From JBJXGF01 sp046153015 (GTDB lineage Bacteria; Actinomycetota; Acidimicrobiia; Acidimicrobiales; CAIXPF01): 13,389 nucleotides of DNA. Below are positions 6,811 to 12,576 of the stretch, one piece after another (the stretch's first letter is position 1; each line of letters starts with the position of its first letter). The notes under the pieces were generated by a model. The model had not been told where the DNA came from. It did not search any database and saw only the letters and a list, made by a program, of their open reading frames with translations. The stretch covers positions 1 to 13,389 of the forward strand of contig JBJXGF010000099.1 in assembly GCA_046153015.1 (NCBI GenBank), written 5' to 3'. A program made the position numbers and the translations under genes.

Positions 6811-6848
6811 CGCGCCGCACCGGCCAGCCTGCGCTCGAGCTGCACCAT
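6807..6848 (-). CDS. Possible 13-residue leader ORF before the glycosyltransferase
   Basis: An ATG at 6848 opens a 13-codon frame, MVQLERRLAGAAR, whose TGA overlaps the glycosyltransferase ATG as ATGA. GGAGG stands 5 nt before this ATG, the best Shine-Dalgarno match in the region, whereas the glycosyltransferase ATG itself has none. The GGAGG is part of a perfect 10-bp palindrome GGAGGCCTCC, so it could be masked in RNA. It may be a translated leader that loads ribosomes onto the next gene, or a decayed gene end. The peptide is too short to assign by sequence. Confidence 0.35.
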   Translation of the reverse strand: MVQLERRLAGAAR

Positions 6849-6863
6849 GGAGGCCTCCGCTTC

Positions 6864-6889
6864 CGTCCCGAGCCCCCCGCCCCGGGACG
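6864..6889 (-). other. Hairpin between hisA and the glycosyltransferase
   Basis: Arms CGTCCCG (6864-6870) and CGGGACG (6883-6889) are exactly complementary around a 12-nt G/C-rich loop. It lies downstream of hisA and ahead of the 13-codon ORF. There is no T-tract on either strand. It could act as a weak terminator of the his operon or as a leader structure. Confidence 0.4.
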
Positions 6890-6915
6890 GCGCGTCAGGT
6901 TCCCGCTCGCCGGCA

Positions 6916-6942
6916 GGGCGAAACGGGCGAAACGGGCGAAAC
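6916..6942. repeat. Three tandem copies of a 9-mer just past hisA
   Basis: GGGCGAAAC occurs three times without interruption at 6916-6924, 6925-6933 and 6934-6942. On the minus strand it reads GTTTCGCCC starting 8 nt after the hisA stop codon. It is non-coding under the present annotation. Confidence 0.9.
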
Positions 6943-6950
6943 CGGGCGGC

Positions 6951-7694
6951 TTACGGGTGCTGGCGGCCGGCGGCGACGGCCAGCGCGGCGGCGAGGTCGA
7001 GGCGGCCCTCGTACAGGGCGCGCCCGACGATGGCGCCGGCCAGGCGGCGCCCACCGGCGCGCAGCTCGGCCAGGGCGCGCACGTGCTCGAGCTCACCCAC
7101 CCCGCCGGAGGCGATCACGTCGAGCTCGGTCGCCTCGAGCACGAGGGCCAGACCCTCGAGATCGGGGCCCTCGAACGTGCCGTCCCGGGCGATCTGGGTG
7201 ACGATCACGGCGGCCACGCCGGCGTCGGCGAGCTCCTCCACCGCCTCGACGACGTCGCGGCCCGAGCCCTGCGTCCAGCCCCGCACGGCCACCTCCCGAC
7301 CCCGCACGTCGAGCCCAACCGCCACCGGGCGGCGGGCGGCGAGGCGGCGCACCAGGCCGGGCTGCTCGAGCGCCGCGGTGCCGATCACCACCCTCGCCAC
7401 GCCGGCCTCGAAGAGCGCCTCGGCCGCGGCCTCGGAGCGCACGCCGCCGCCGGTCTGCACCGGGGTGTCGACCGCGGCGGCAATGGCGCCTACCACCGCC
7501 CGGTTCACGGGCGAGCCGGTGCGGGCCGCGTCGAGGTCGACCACGTGGATCCAGGGCGCGCCGGCGCCGGCGAAGGCCCGGGCCTGCTCCGCCGGGTCCA
7601 CGTCGTAGCTCGTCTCGCGGCCGTAATCTCCCTGGTAGAGGCGCACGCAGCGGCCGCCCCTCAGGTCGATGGCCGGGTACAGGTCGAGGCTCAC
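6951..7694 (-). CDS. hisA: Phosphoribosyl isomerase HisA, possibly PriA-type (HisA/TrpF)
   Basis: HisA isomerises ProFAR to PRFAR, the substrate of HisH/HisF. The 247-residue barrel has catalytic D10 (YPAIDLRGG) and D129 (VGLDVRG), phosphate loops TGGGVRS (81-87) and IASGGVGEL (194-202), and VTQIARDGTFEGP (165-177). Residues R18, R138 and W140 (VRGWT) and D171 sit where actinobacterial PriA has R19, R143, W145 and D175. PriA also performs the TrpF step of tryptophan synthesis. The bifunctional reading is therefore plausible, but several of these residues are also common in plain HisA. The GTG start is the only one giving the normal N-terminus. The gene is 84 nt downstream of hisH, the gap being filled by a tandem duplication, and it is the last his gene of this operon. 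Confidence 0.95.
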   Translation of the reverse strand: MSLDLYPAIDLRGGRCVRLYQGDYGRETSYDVDPAEQARAFAGAGAPWIHVVDLDAARTGSPVNRAVVGAIAAAVDTPVQTGGGVRSEAAAEALFEAGVARVVIGTAALEQPGLVRRLAARRPVAVGLDVRGREVAVRGWTQGSGRDVVEAVEELADAGVAAVIVTQIARDGTFEGPDLEGLALVLEATELDVIASGGVGELEHVRALAELRAGGRRLAGAIVGRALYEGRLDLAAALAVAAGRQHP

Positions 7695-7696
7695 GA

Positions 7697-7784
7697 TGTT
7701 GCCCGCTCTCCGCCGCTCGGGCGGTTCGCTGCGCTCACAGTCTTCCCCGCTCTCCGCCGCTCGGGCGGTTCGCTGCGCTCACAG
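7697..7784 (-). repeat. 44-bp tandem duplication between hisH and hisA
   Basis: Units 7697-7740 and 7741-7784 match at 42 of 44 positions; the last 39 bp of each (7702-7740 and 7746-7784) are identical. The second unit contains the hisH stop codon, and the first ends 2 nt before the hisA start. On the minus strand each unit holds a small dyad CCGCC-CGAGC-GGCGG followed by GAGAG, which could serve as a weak ribosome-binding site. It also holds GAGCGCAGCGA, found again at 13309. Confidence 0.95.
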
Positions 7785-8414
7785 CCCGGCGAGAAAGTTG
7801 CGCAGCAGCTGCAGCCCGTTCGCCGCCGACTTCTCGGGATGGAACTGCGTGGCCCACAGCCGCCCCCGGGCGACGGCCGCGGTGACCGGGCCGCCGTAGT
7901 CGCAGGTGGCCACCGTGTTCTCGGCGTCGACCGGGGCGTAGGAGTGCACGAAGTACACCCAGCGCGGCACGCTCATGCCGGCCAGCATCGCGTGCGCCGG
8001 CCGGCCCGGCGCCGGGTCGAGCACGTTCCATTGCATCTGCGGGCGCTTCACGCCCTCGGGGAGCAGCTCCACGCGGCCGGCCAACGCGCCGAGGCCGGCG
8101 ACCCCGGGCGCTTCGTCGGAGCCCTCGTAGAGCATCTGCATGCCGATGCAGATGCCGAGGAAGGGTCGGCCGGCCTCGATCGCGTCGAGCGCCACCTTGT
8201 CGAGCCGAGCGGCCCGCAGCGCCTCCATGCACCGCCCGAACGCGCCGACGCCGGGCAGCACCACGCCCGCCGCCTCGGCCACGAGCCCCGGGTCGTCGGT
8301 CAAGCGGGCGTCGGCGCCCACCTTGCGCAGCGCCTTCTGGGCCGAGCCGAGGTTGCCGATGCCGTAGTCCAGCACCGCCACGAGCGGCGCCTCGCGCTCT
8401 CCGCCGCCGCTCAC
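7779..8414 (-). CDS. hisH: Imidazole glycerol phosphate synthase, glutaminase subunit HisH
   Basis: HisH hydrolyses glutamine and passes ammonia to HisF. The 211-residue class I amidotransferase has the oxyanion segment LPGVGAFG (53-60), the nucleophile C89 in FLGICIGMQML, and the catalytic pair H192/E194 in TQFHPEKSA. QMQWN (126-130) and YFVHSYAP (154-161) are HisH-specific. The start is the GTG at 8414, overlapping the hisB stop as GTGA, which implies coupled translation. About eight residues precede the usual LVAVLDYGIGN start. The 3' end lies within the tandem duplication, three bases of which belong to the last sense codon. Its partner subunit HisF is not next to it but at 2837-3634. Confidence 0.97.
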   Translation of the reverse strand: MSGGGEREAPLVAVLDYGIGNLGSAQKALRKVGADARLTDDPGLVAEAAGVVLPGVGAFGRCMEALRAARLDKVALDAIEAGRPFLGICIGMQMLYEGSDEAPGVAGLGALAGRVELLPEGVKRPQMQWNVLDPAPGRPAHAMLAGMSVPRWVYFVHSYAPVDAENTVATCDYGGPVTAAVARGRLWATQFHPEKSAANGLQLLRNFLAGL

Positions 8415-9010
8415 AGGGTCCCCTTCGTGGAGGGCACGCCGCCCCCGTCGACCCGCACGGCGTCGCGCAGGGCGCGGGCGGCGGCCTTGAAGCTGGCCTC
8501 GATGATGTGGTGCGTGTTGCGGCCCCGCACCAGCGTGAGATGCAGGGTGAGTCCCGCCGAGGTGCTGAACGCCCGCCAGAACTCCTCGGCGAGCTGCGCG
8601 TCGAACGGGGGCTCCCCCAGGATCGGCCCGCCGGGCGGGTCGATCTCGTAGTGCAGGTAGGGCCGGCCCGAGAGATCGACCACCGCCTCGACCAGCGCCT
8701 CGTCGAGCGGCACCCGGATGCTGGCGAAGCGGCGTACGCCCGCCTTGTCGCCGAGGGCCTCGGCGAAGGCCGCGCCGAGCAGGATGCCGGTGTCCTCCAC
8801 CGTGTGGTGGGCGTCGACGGCGAGGTCGCCCACCGCCTTGACCGTCAGGTCGAACCCGCCGTGGCGGGCGAGCTGGTCGAGCATGTGGTCGAAGAACGCC
8901 AGCCCGGTCGCGCATGCTGCGTCGCCGGCGCCGCCGCCGTCGAGGCCGACCCGCACCTCGATCGAGGTTTCCTTGGTGGTGCGGCGCCGGGCCGCCACGC
9001 GCTCGCTCAC
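8411..9010 (-). CDS. hisB: Imidazoleglycerol-phosphate dehydratase HisB
   Basis: This is the monofunctional dehydratase that turns imidazole glycerol phosphate into imidazole acetol phosphate. It is a 199-residue cytoplasmic Mn-dependent enzyme. The two family motifs are present: DAHHTVEDTGI (67-76, containing HHTVED) and THHIIEASFKA (166-176, containing HHIIE). FDHMLDQLARHGGFDL (40-54) is also typical. There is no fused phosphatase domain, as expected outside enterobacteria. The GTG start at 9010 overlaps the hisC stop by 4 bp, and the end overlaps hisH in the same way. Confidence 0.97.
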   Translation of the reverse strand: MSERVAARRRTTKETSIEVRVGLDGGGAGDAACATGLAFFDHMLDQLARHGGFDLTVKAVGDLAVDAHHTVEDTGILLGAAFAEALGDKAGVRRFASIRVPLDEALVEAVVDLSGRPYLHYEIDPPGGPILGEPPFDAQLAEEFWRAFSTSAGLTLHLTLVRGRNTHHIIEASFKAAARALRDAVRVDGGGVPSTKGTL

Positions 9011-10107
9011 GAGAGGATCTCCTTCATGGCGGCCACGAACGCGTCGTTCTCCGCCGGCGTGCCGATCGTGACCCGCAAGCAGCCTTCGAGCCGCGGCCAC
9101 GACGCCCAGTTTCGCACGAGGATCGAACGCGCCAGCAGCGCGTTCCACACCTCCTCGCCGATCAGCTCCCCGGCCCGGGAGAACGGCCGGAACAGGATGA
9201 AGTTGGCGCCGGAGGGCCACTGCTGCACCGACAGCTCGGCCAGCGCCGCGGCCACCCGGCCCCGCTCCTCCACCAGCGCCGCCACCCGGGCGATCATGGC
9301 GGCCGTGTAGTCGAGGGCGAGGCGCCCGGCGAGCTGGGTCACCACGTCGAGGTGGTAGGGCAGCACGACCTTCTCGAGCTGCTCCACCAGCCAGGCCGGG
9401 CCCACGAGGTAGCCGAGGCGGGCGGCGGCCATCGACCACGTCTTGGAGTAGGTGCGGGCCACGGCCAGGGGGGCGTCGTCCCGCACGAGCGACAGCGCCG
9501 AGTGGGGGGCGAACTGGCCGTACGCCTCGTCGACGAGCAGCAGCCCCTCCACCTCGGCGGCCAGCCCGAGCACCTCGGCGACGGCGTCGGGAGGGTCGAC
9601 GATGCCGGTCGGGTTGTTGGGCGAGCAGAGGTAGGTGAGGATCGGCCGGGCGGTGCGCACCAGCCGGGCGGCCTCCCCGAGGTCGAGCGTGAAGTCCGCC
9701 GCCCGCTCGCCGGTGACCACCTCGGCGCCGGTGATCCGGGCGATGTGGCTGTGCAGCGCGTAGGTGGGCTCGAACACCGCCACCCGCCGGCCGGGGCCGG
9801 CGTACGCGAGGCAGAGGGTCTGGAGCACCTCGTTCGAGCCGTTGGCGGCGAAGACCTGCTCGGGGGCCACGCCGTGCTGCGCGGCGATGGCTTCGCGCAA
9901 CGCGGTGTAGGCCCGGTCGGGGTAGCGGTGCCACTCGACCCGGGCCAGCTCGTCGGCCAGCGCGGCGCGGAACTCGGCGGGCGGCGGCTCGGGCGCCTCG
10001 TTGGTGTTGAGCCGCACCGCCACCTCCACCTGCGGCGAGTGGTAGCCCTCCAGCGCGGCGACCTCCTCCCGCACCGCCGGCCGCCGGGGCGCATCGGCGC
10101 CGCTCAT
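9007..10107 (-). CDS. hisC: Histidinol-phosphate aminotransferase HisC
   Basis: HisC is a PLP-dependent class I/II aminotransferase making histidinol phosphate from imidazole acetol phosphate and glutamate. The 366-residue protein shows LNTNEAPEPPP (33-43), AANGSNEVL (88-96), CSPNNPTG (161-168), LVDEAYGQF (191-199), the PLP lysine K222 in ARTYSKTWSMAAARLGYL, and the substrate carboxylate Arg R345 in LRVTIGT. All catalytic positions are present. The ATG at 10107 overlaps the hisD stop as ATGA, which decides the start; the frame stays open upstream only because it is a shadow of hisD. It is the second gene of the operon. Confidence 0.97.
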   Translation of the reverse strand: MSGADAPRRPAVREEVAALEGYHSPQVEVAVRLNTNEAPEPPPAEFRAALADELARVEWHRYPDRAYTALREAIAAQHGVAPEQVFAANGSNEVLQTLCLAYAGPGRRVAVFEPTYALHSHIARITGAEVVTGERAADFTLDLGEAARLVRTARPILTYLCSPNNPTGIVDPPDAVAEVLGLAAEVEGLLLVDEAYGQFAPHSALSLVRDDAPLAVARTYSKTWSMAAARLGYLVGPAWLVEQLEKVVLPYHLDVVTQLAGRLALDYTAAMIARVAALVEERGRVAAALAELSVQQWPSGANFILFRPFSRAGELIGEEVWNALLARSILVRNWASWPRLEGCLRVTIGTPAENDAFVAAMKEILS

Positions 10108-11399
10108 CGCTGCGCCCTGCGCAGGAGCACCGACTGGGCGTGGGCGTCGAGGCCTTCGGCGGCGGCGAGGGCGGCCACGTGGGGGGCGGCCCGTTCGAAG
10201 CCGGCGGGGGTCACGGTGATCACGTGGAGCTGCTTCTGGAAGTCGTCGACGGTGAGCGCCGAGGAGAACCGGGCCGAGCCGAAGGTGGGCAGCACGTGGC
10301 TCGGGCCGGCCAGGTAGTCGCCGATCGAGGCGGGGGCGAGCGGCCCGCAGAACACGGCCCCGGCGTGGCGCACGAGCGGCACGAGCCGTTCCGGCGCCTC
10401 GGTCAGCAGCTCGAGGTGCTCGGGCGCGATCAGGTTCACCACCTCCATGGCCTGCTGCGGGTCGCGGCAGAGCGCGGTGTGCCCGCCCTCGGCCAACGTG
10501 GCCAGCACGTCGGCTCGGCGGGGCGCGTGCTCGAGGAGCCGGCCGAGCGCGGCGCCCACCGCCTCGGCCACCTCGGGCTCCCAGCACACGAGCCAGGCCA
10601 GCCCGTCGGGGCCATGTTCGGCCTGCACGATCAGGTCGATCGCCGCGTAGTCCGGCCGGGTGGTGCGGTCGGCCACCACCACCACCTCGCTCGGCCCGGC
10701 GAAGGCCGAGGGGATGCCGACCCGGCCGGCGACCTCCCGCTTGGCGATCGCCACGTAGGCGTTGCCGGGGCCGACGATCACGTCGACCCGTCGGATCGTT
10801 TCGGTGCCGTACGCCAGCGCGGCGATCGCTTGCGCGCCCCCGATCGGGTAGATCTCCTCCACGCCGGCCACCGCGGCGGCGGCCAGAGTGACCGCCGGCG
10901 GGCGCCCCGCCGGGTCGGCCGGGTCGGGCGGGCAGCACAGGGCGAGCTCGGCCACGCCGGCGGCGCGGGCGGGCAGGGCGGTCATCAGCACGGTCGAGGG
11001 GTACACGGCCCGCCCGCCGGGCACGTAGAGCCCGGCGCGGTCGACGGGCTGGCGGCGGCCGGCGATGCGGATGCCGGCCCGTTCGTGCACGTGCGCCGGC
11101 CGGCGCTGCGCCTCGTGGAACGCGGTGATCGACTCGGCCGCCTCGAACAGCGCCGCCCGCAGCGCCGGGTCGAGCGAGTCGAGCGCGGCCTGCGCCTCGC
11201 CGGGGGGAACGGCCAGCGCCCCGAGCCGCACGTGGTCGAAGCGCTCGGTGAGGCGGCGCAGCGCCGTGTCGCCCCCGGCCTCGACCTCGGCGAGGATGGC
11301 CTTGACCGCGGCGACCGGGCCCTCGCCGTCGACCTTGGGCCGGGGCAGGAGGCCCGCCAGCCCGTGGTCGACGGCGCGCAGGTCGAGCAGGCTCAGCAC
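10104..11399 (-). CDS. hisD: Histidinol dehydrogenase HisD
   Basis: HisD performs the last two oxidations to histidine using NAD and zinc. The 431-residue protein keeps the zinc ligands Q259, H262 (VQAEHG), D361 (IGDYLAGPSHVLPT) and H420 (GLDAHAQS) and the catalytic pair E327/H328 (IAPEHLEL), each within one residue of E. coli numbering. YVPGGRAVYPSTVLM (125-139) and VDVIVGPGNAYVAIAKR (205-221) are family signatures. The start is set at the GTG at 11399, giving VLSLLDLR; a TAnnnT box ends 7 nt before it. The frame remains open to 12041, but that part is the shadow of the divergent regulator gene. hisD is the first gene of the operon hisD-C-B-H-A. Confidence 0.96.
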   Translation of the reverse strand: MLSLLDLRAVDHGLAGLLPRPKVDGEGPVAAVKAILAEVEAGGDTALRRLTERFDHVRLGALAVPPGEAQAALDSLDPALRAALFEAAESITAFHEAQRRPAHVHERAGIRIAGRRQPVDRAGLYVPGGRAVYPSTVLMTALPARAAGVAELALCCPPDPADPAGRPPAVTLAAAAVAGVEEIYPIGGAQAIAALAYGTETIRRVDVIVGPGNAYVAIAKREVAGRVGIPSAFAGPSEVVVVADRTTRPDYAAIDLIVQAEHGPDGLAWLVCWEPEVAEAVGAALGRLLEHAPRRADVLATLAEGGHTALCRDPQQAMEVVNLIAPEHLELLTEAPERLVPLVRHAGAVFCGPLAPASIGDYLAGPSHVLPTFGSARFSSALTVDDFQKQLHVITVTPAGFERAAPHVAALAAAEGLDAHAQSVLLRRAQR

Positions 11400-11406
11400 G
11401 TCCCCG

Positions 11407-11412
11407 AAGGTA
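11407..11412 (-). promoter_or_regulatory. -10-like box TACCTT for the hisD operon
   Basis: TACCTT (minus strand) ends 7 nt before the hisD GTG, which would make the his operon mRNA leaderless. This leaves no transcribed leader ahead of hisD, so attenuation by a His-rich leader peptide or a T-box is unlikely in this operon. Confidence 0.6.
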
Positions 11413-11428
11413 GCGTGCCGCGCTCTAC
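11410..11428. promoter_or_regulatory. Imperfect 19-bp dyad between the divergent -10 boxes
   Basis: GTAGCGTGCCGCGCTCTAC has outer arms GTAG and CTAC and further partial symmetry, centred at 11419. It touches both -10 boxes, so a bound protein would block both promoters. DtxR-family operators are typically 19-bp imperfect palindromes, but this sequence does not resemble the DtxR/IdeR consensus. Hypothetical. Confidence 0.25.
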
Positions 11429-11431
11429 ACT
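11426..11431 (+). promoter_or_regulatory. -10-like box TACACT for the DtxR-family regulator
   Basis: TACACT is close to the actinobacterial -10 consensus and ends 7 nt before the GTG at 11439, again predicting a leaderless mRNA. It is 13 bp from the hisD box on the other strand. Confidence 0.6.
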
Positions 11432-11438
11432 CGACGCG

Positions 11439-12113
11439 GTGGATCAGAGCCCGGCCTTCCAGGAGTACTGCGCCACCATCTTCGAGTTGGCCGAGGACGG
11501 CGTGTCGGTCATCCAGGCCCGCATCGCCGAGCGGCTCGCCGTGTCCCGTCCGGCGGTGTCGGAGATGGTGAAGCGGATGGAGGGCGAGCGCCTGGTGACC
11601 GTGAAGGGCGGCAAGGTGTCGCTCACCGTCCACGGCCGCGACCTGGCCGAGAAGGCCGTGCGCCGCCACCGCCTGGCCGAGCGCTTCCTCACCGACGTGC
11701 TCCACCTCACCTGGGCCGACGCCCACGGCGAAGCCGGCCGCTGGCAGCACGTCATCTCCGACAAGGTCGAGCTGGCCATGTTCGAGCTGCTGGGCGACCC
11801 GACCACCTGCCCGCACGGCAACCCGATCCCCGGCTCGAGCTACACCGCGCCCGAGACCCGCCCGCTCTCCGCCGTGGCGGTCAGCACCCGCTTCGTGGTG
11901 TCGCGCATCCTCGAGGAGCTGGAGTTCACGCCGGGGCTGCTGGAGTACCTCGAGCGGTCGCTGCTCACGCCGGGCCGGCGCGGGGTGGTCACCAGCGCGT
12001 CGCCCGACGGCACGCTCACGGTCGAGATCGACGGCCGCCACGCGGGGATCGGCGCGTTCGCCGCCGCCCGCATCCTCGTCTCCGCCGACGTGCCCGCCCT
12101 CGCCGGGGCGTGA
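11439..12113 (+). CDS. DtxR/MntR-family metal-dependent regulator with altered metal site
   Basis: The 224-residue protein has all three DtxR domains. These are a winged helix (about 1-65, IAERLAVSRPAVSEMVKRME), the metal-binding dimerisation domain (about 66-138, RRHRLAERFLTDVL to CPHGNPIP), and an SH3/FeoA-like C-terminus (150-224). Aligned to DtxR with an offset of two, the ancillary site is kept (H77, E81, H96), as is one primary ligand (H104). However, DtxR C102 is Gly (G100), E105 is Gln (Q103) and M10 is Glu (E9). The primary metal site is therefore unlike both DtxR/IdeR and MntR. It may sense a different metal or have weaker metal dependence. It is divergent from hisD across 39 bp and 4 nt upstream of a small protein gene. 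The GTG start fits both alignment and promoter. Confidence 0.93.
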   Translation: MDQSPAFQEYCATIFELAEDGVSVIQARIAERLAVSRPAVSEMVKRMEGERLVTVKGGKVSLTVHGRDLAEKAVRRHRLAERFLTDVLHLTWADAHGEAGRWQHVISDKVELAMFELLGDPTTCPHGNPIPGSSYTAPETRPLSAVAVSTRFVVSRILEELEFTPGLLEYLERSLLTPGRRGVVTSASPDGTLTVEIDGRHAGIGAFAAARILVSADVPALAGA

Positions 12114-12117
12114 CCCC

Positions 12118-12309
12118 GTGGGCGACGAGGCGCAGCTCAGCTCCGTCTCCGCCTCGCTCGACGAGCTGGCTCGCCGCGTGAGCGGCGTGGCCGACGGCTA
12201 CGCCGGCGACGAATCGACCGAGAGCCTCGCCGGGGAGCTCTACGAGGTCGAACGAGCGCTTCGCAGCGCGATCCGCCGGCTCGACCGCCTGGTGCGCGAC
12301 CTGCGCTGA
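12118..12309 (+). CDS. Small helical protein of unknown function
   Basis: This is a 63-residue hypothetical protein. It starts with GTG 4 nt after the stop of the DtxR-family gene, so it is cotranscribed and probably coupled. The sequence has two predicted amphipathic helices, LSSVSASLDELARRVSGVAD and a heptad-like stretch ending SAIRRLDRLVRDLR, joined by an acidic linker (GDESTE). This suggests a short coiled-coil hairpin or dimer. There is no membrane segment, Cys or metal motif. Codon use is as GC-rich as its neighbours. A role beside the regulator is only a guess from position. A hairpin follows 2 nt after the stop. Confidence 0.75.
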   Translation: MGDEAQLSSVSASLDELARRVSGVADGYAGDESTESLAGELYEVERALRSAIRRLDRLVRDLR

Positions 12310-12311
12310 GG

Positions 12312-12328
12312 GCCCGAACCGTTCGGGC
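12312..12328 (+). terminator. Hairpin directly after the regulator/small-protein unit
   Basis: Arms GCCCGAA and TTCGGGC pair around a CCG loop immediately after the stop codon at 12307-12309. There is no T-tract, as is common in high-GC actinobacteria, so it is a plausible but unproven terminator. Confidence 0.5.
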
Positions 12329-12382
12329 GCGGCGCCGACCGTGGTCGAAGCGGGGTCTAACCGGCTCGAACGCCCTGAGCGG

Positions 12383-12476
12383 AAAACGGCGTCAGCGCCC
12401 CCCACGGGGGCGCTGACGGGGCGACACTGGGCGGCGGATCCCTATGTCGCCATGTACCAGGTGGCGGGAACCTGGT
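12383..12476 (-). ncRNA. Hypothetical short minus-strand RNA
   Basis: On the minus strand a TAnnnT box, TACTAT (12489-12484), is followed about 7 nt later by a hairpin: ACCAGGT, a 7-nt loop, then ACCTGGT. It then runs through roughly 35 nt of mixed sequence to a 13-bp stem (12390-12418) and CCGTTTTCC. Promoter box, two stems and a short T-run together would outline an RNA of about 94 nt. No known RNA family is recognised, including 6C RNA, SRP RNA and tRNA. It rests only on layout. Confidence 0.25.
12390..12418. terminator. Strong 13-bp stem, likely terminator acting on minus-strand transcripts
   Basis: CGTCAGCGCCCCC and GGGGGCGCTGACG are perfectly complementary around a 3-nt loop (CAC). On the minus strand the stem is followed by CCGTTTTCC, a short T-run as in intrinsic terminators. 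On the plus strand the following bases are GC-rich. It may stop transcripts from nth or from a local RNA, and may back up termination of the regulator unit. Confidence 0.6.
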
Positions 12477-12487
12477 GCATGACATAG
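12442..12487. other. Long near-perfect inverted repeat, function unknown
   Basis: CTATGT (12442-12447) pairs with ACATAG (12482-12487), CATG with CATG, and ACCAGGT with ACCTGGT around a 7-nt loop. The only irregularities are a 3-nt bulge (CGC, 12448-12450) and one T-G wobble. It lies in non-coding sequence between two convergent units and is not followed by a T-tract. It could be an RNA structure or a protein or recombinase recognition site. Confidence 0.75.
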
Positions 12488-12505
12488 TAACCACATATCG
12501 CCGTC

Positions 12506-12544
12506 GCGTGCACGCAAAACGACCGAAATCAGGAAAATTTCCTG
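12506..12544. other. Two short palindromes in A+T-rich intergenic sequence
   Basis: GCGTGCACGC (12506-12515) is a perfect 10-bp palindrome, and CAGGAAAATTTCCTG (12530-12544) has 7-bp arms around one base. They lie in the stretch with the highest A+T content of the window (about 12481-12545). Both look like candidate protein-binding sites; neither matches a consensus I know. Confidence 0.5.
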
Positions 12545-12576
12545 CTCAAGCCTGACCTGTGCGGGCTAGACGGCCG

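Noticed and set aside
7697..7784. CRISPR array
   Set aside because: There are only two units, directly adjacent with no spacers, and no cas genes.
5590..8651. Two long plus-strand frames opposite the glycosyltransferase, hisA and hisH
   Set aside because: Their compositions (Arg/Gly/His/Pro-rich, no motifs) are typical of antisense shadows, and the minus strand carries intact conserved genes.
11400..12041. N-terminal extension of hisD by 214 codons
   Set aside because: It overlaps the regulator on the other strand, has no HisD homology, and the GTG at 11399 has a fitting promoter box and gives a standard-length enzyme.
10140..12113. Long plus-strand frame (657 codons) reading through hisD into the DtxR-like gene
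   Set aside because: Only the part from 11439 has homology; the rest is a Gly/Arg/His-rich antisense shadow of hisD produced by high GC.
12390..12418. 6C RNA or integron attC interpretation of the stem
   Set aside because: The six C residues lie mostly in the paired arm and not in a loop, and there are no attC core sites or integrase.
12444..12482. Twelve-residue ORF within the large hairpin
   Set aside because: It has no ribosome-binding site or promoter-like box, and the bases are explained by the inverted repeat.
12488..12496. DnaA-box-like GTAACCACA near the A+T-rich patch, as a sign of an origin
   Set aside because: It is a single site with two mismatches to TTATCCACA, with no cluster and no dnaA or dnaN nearby.
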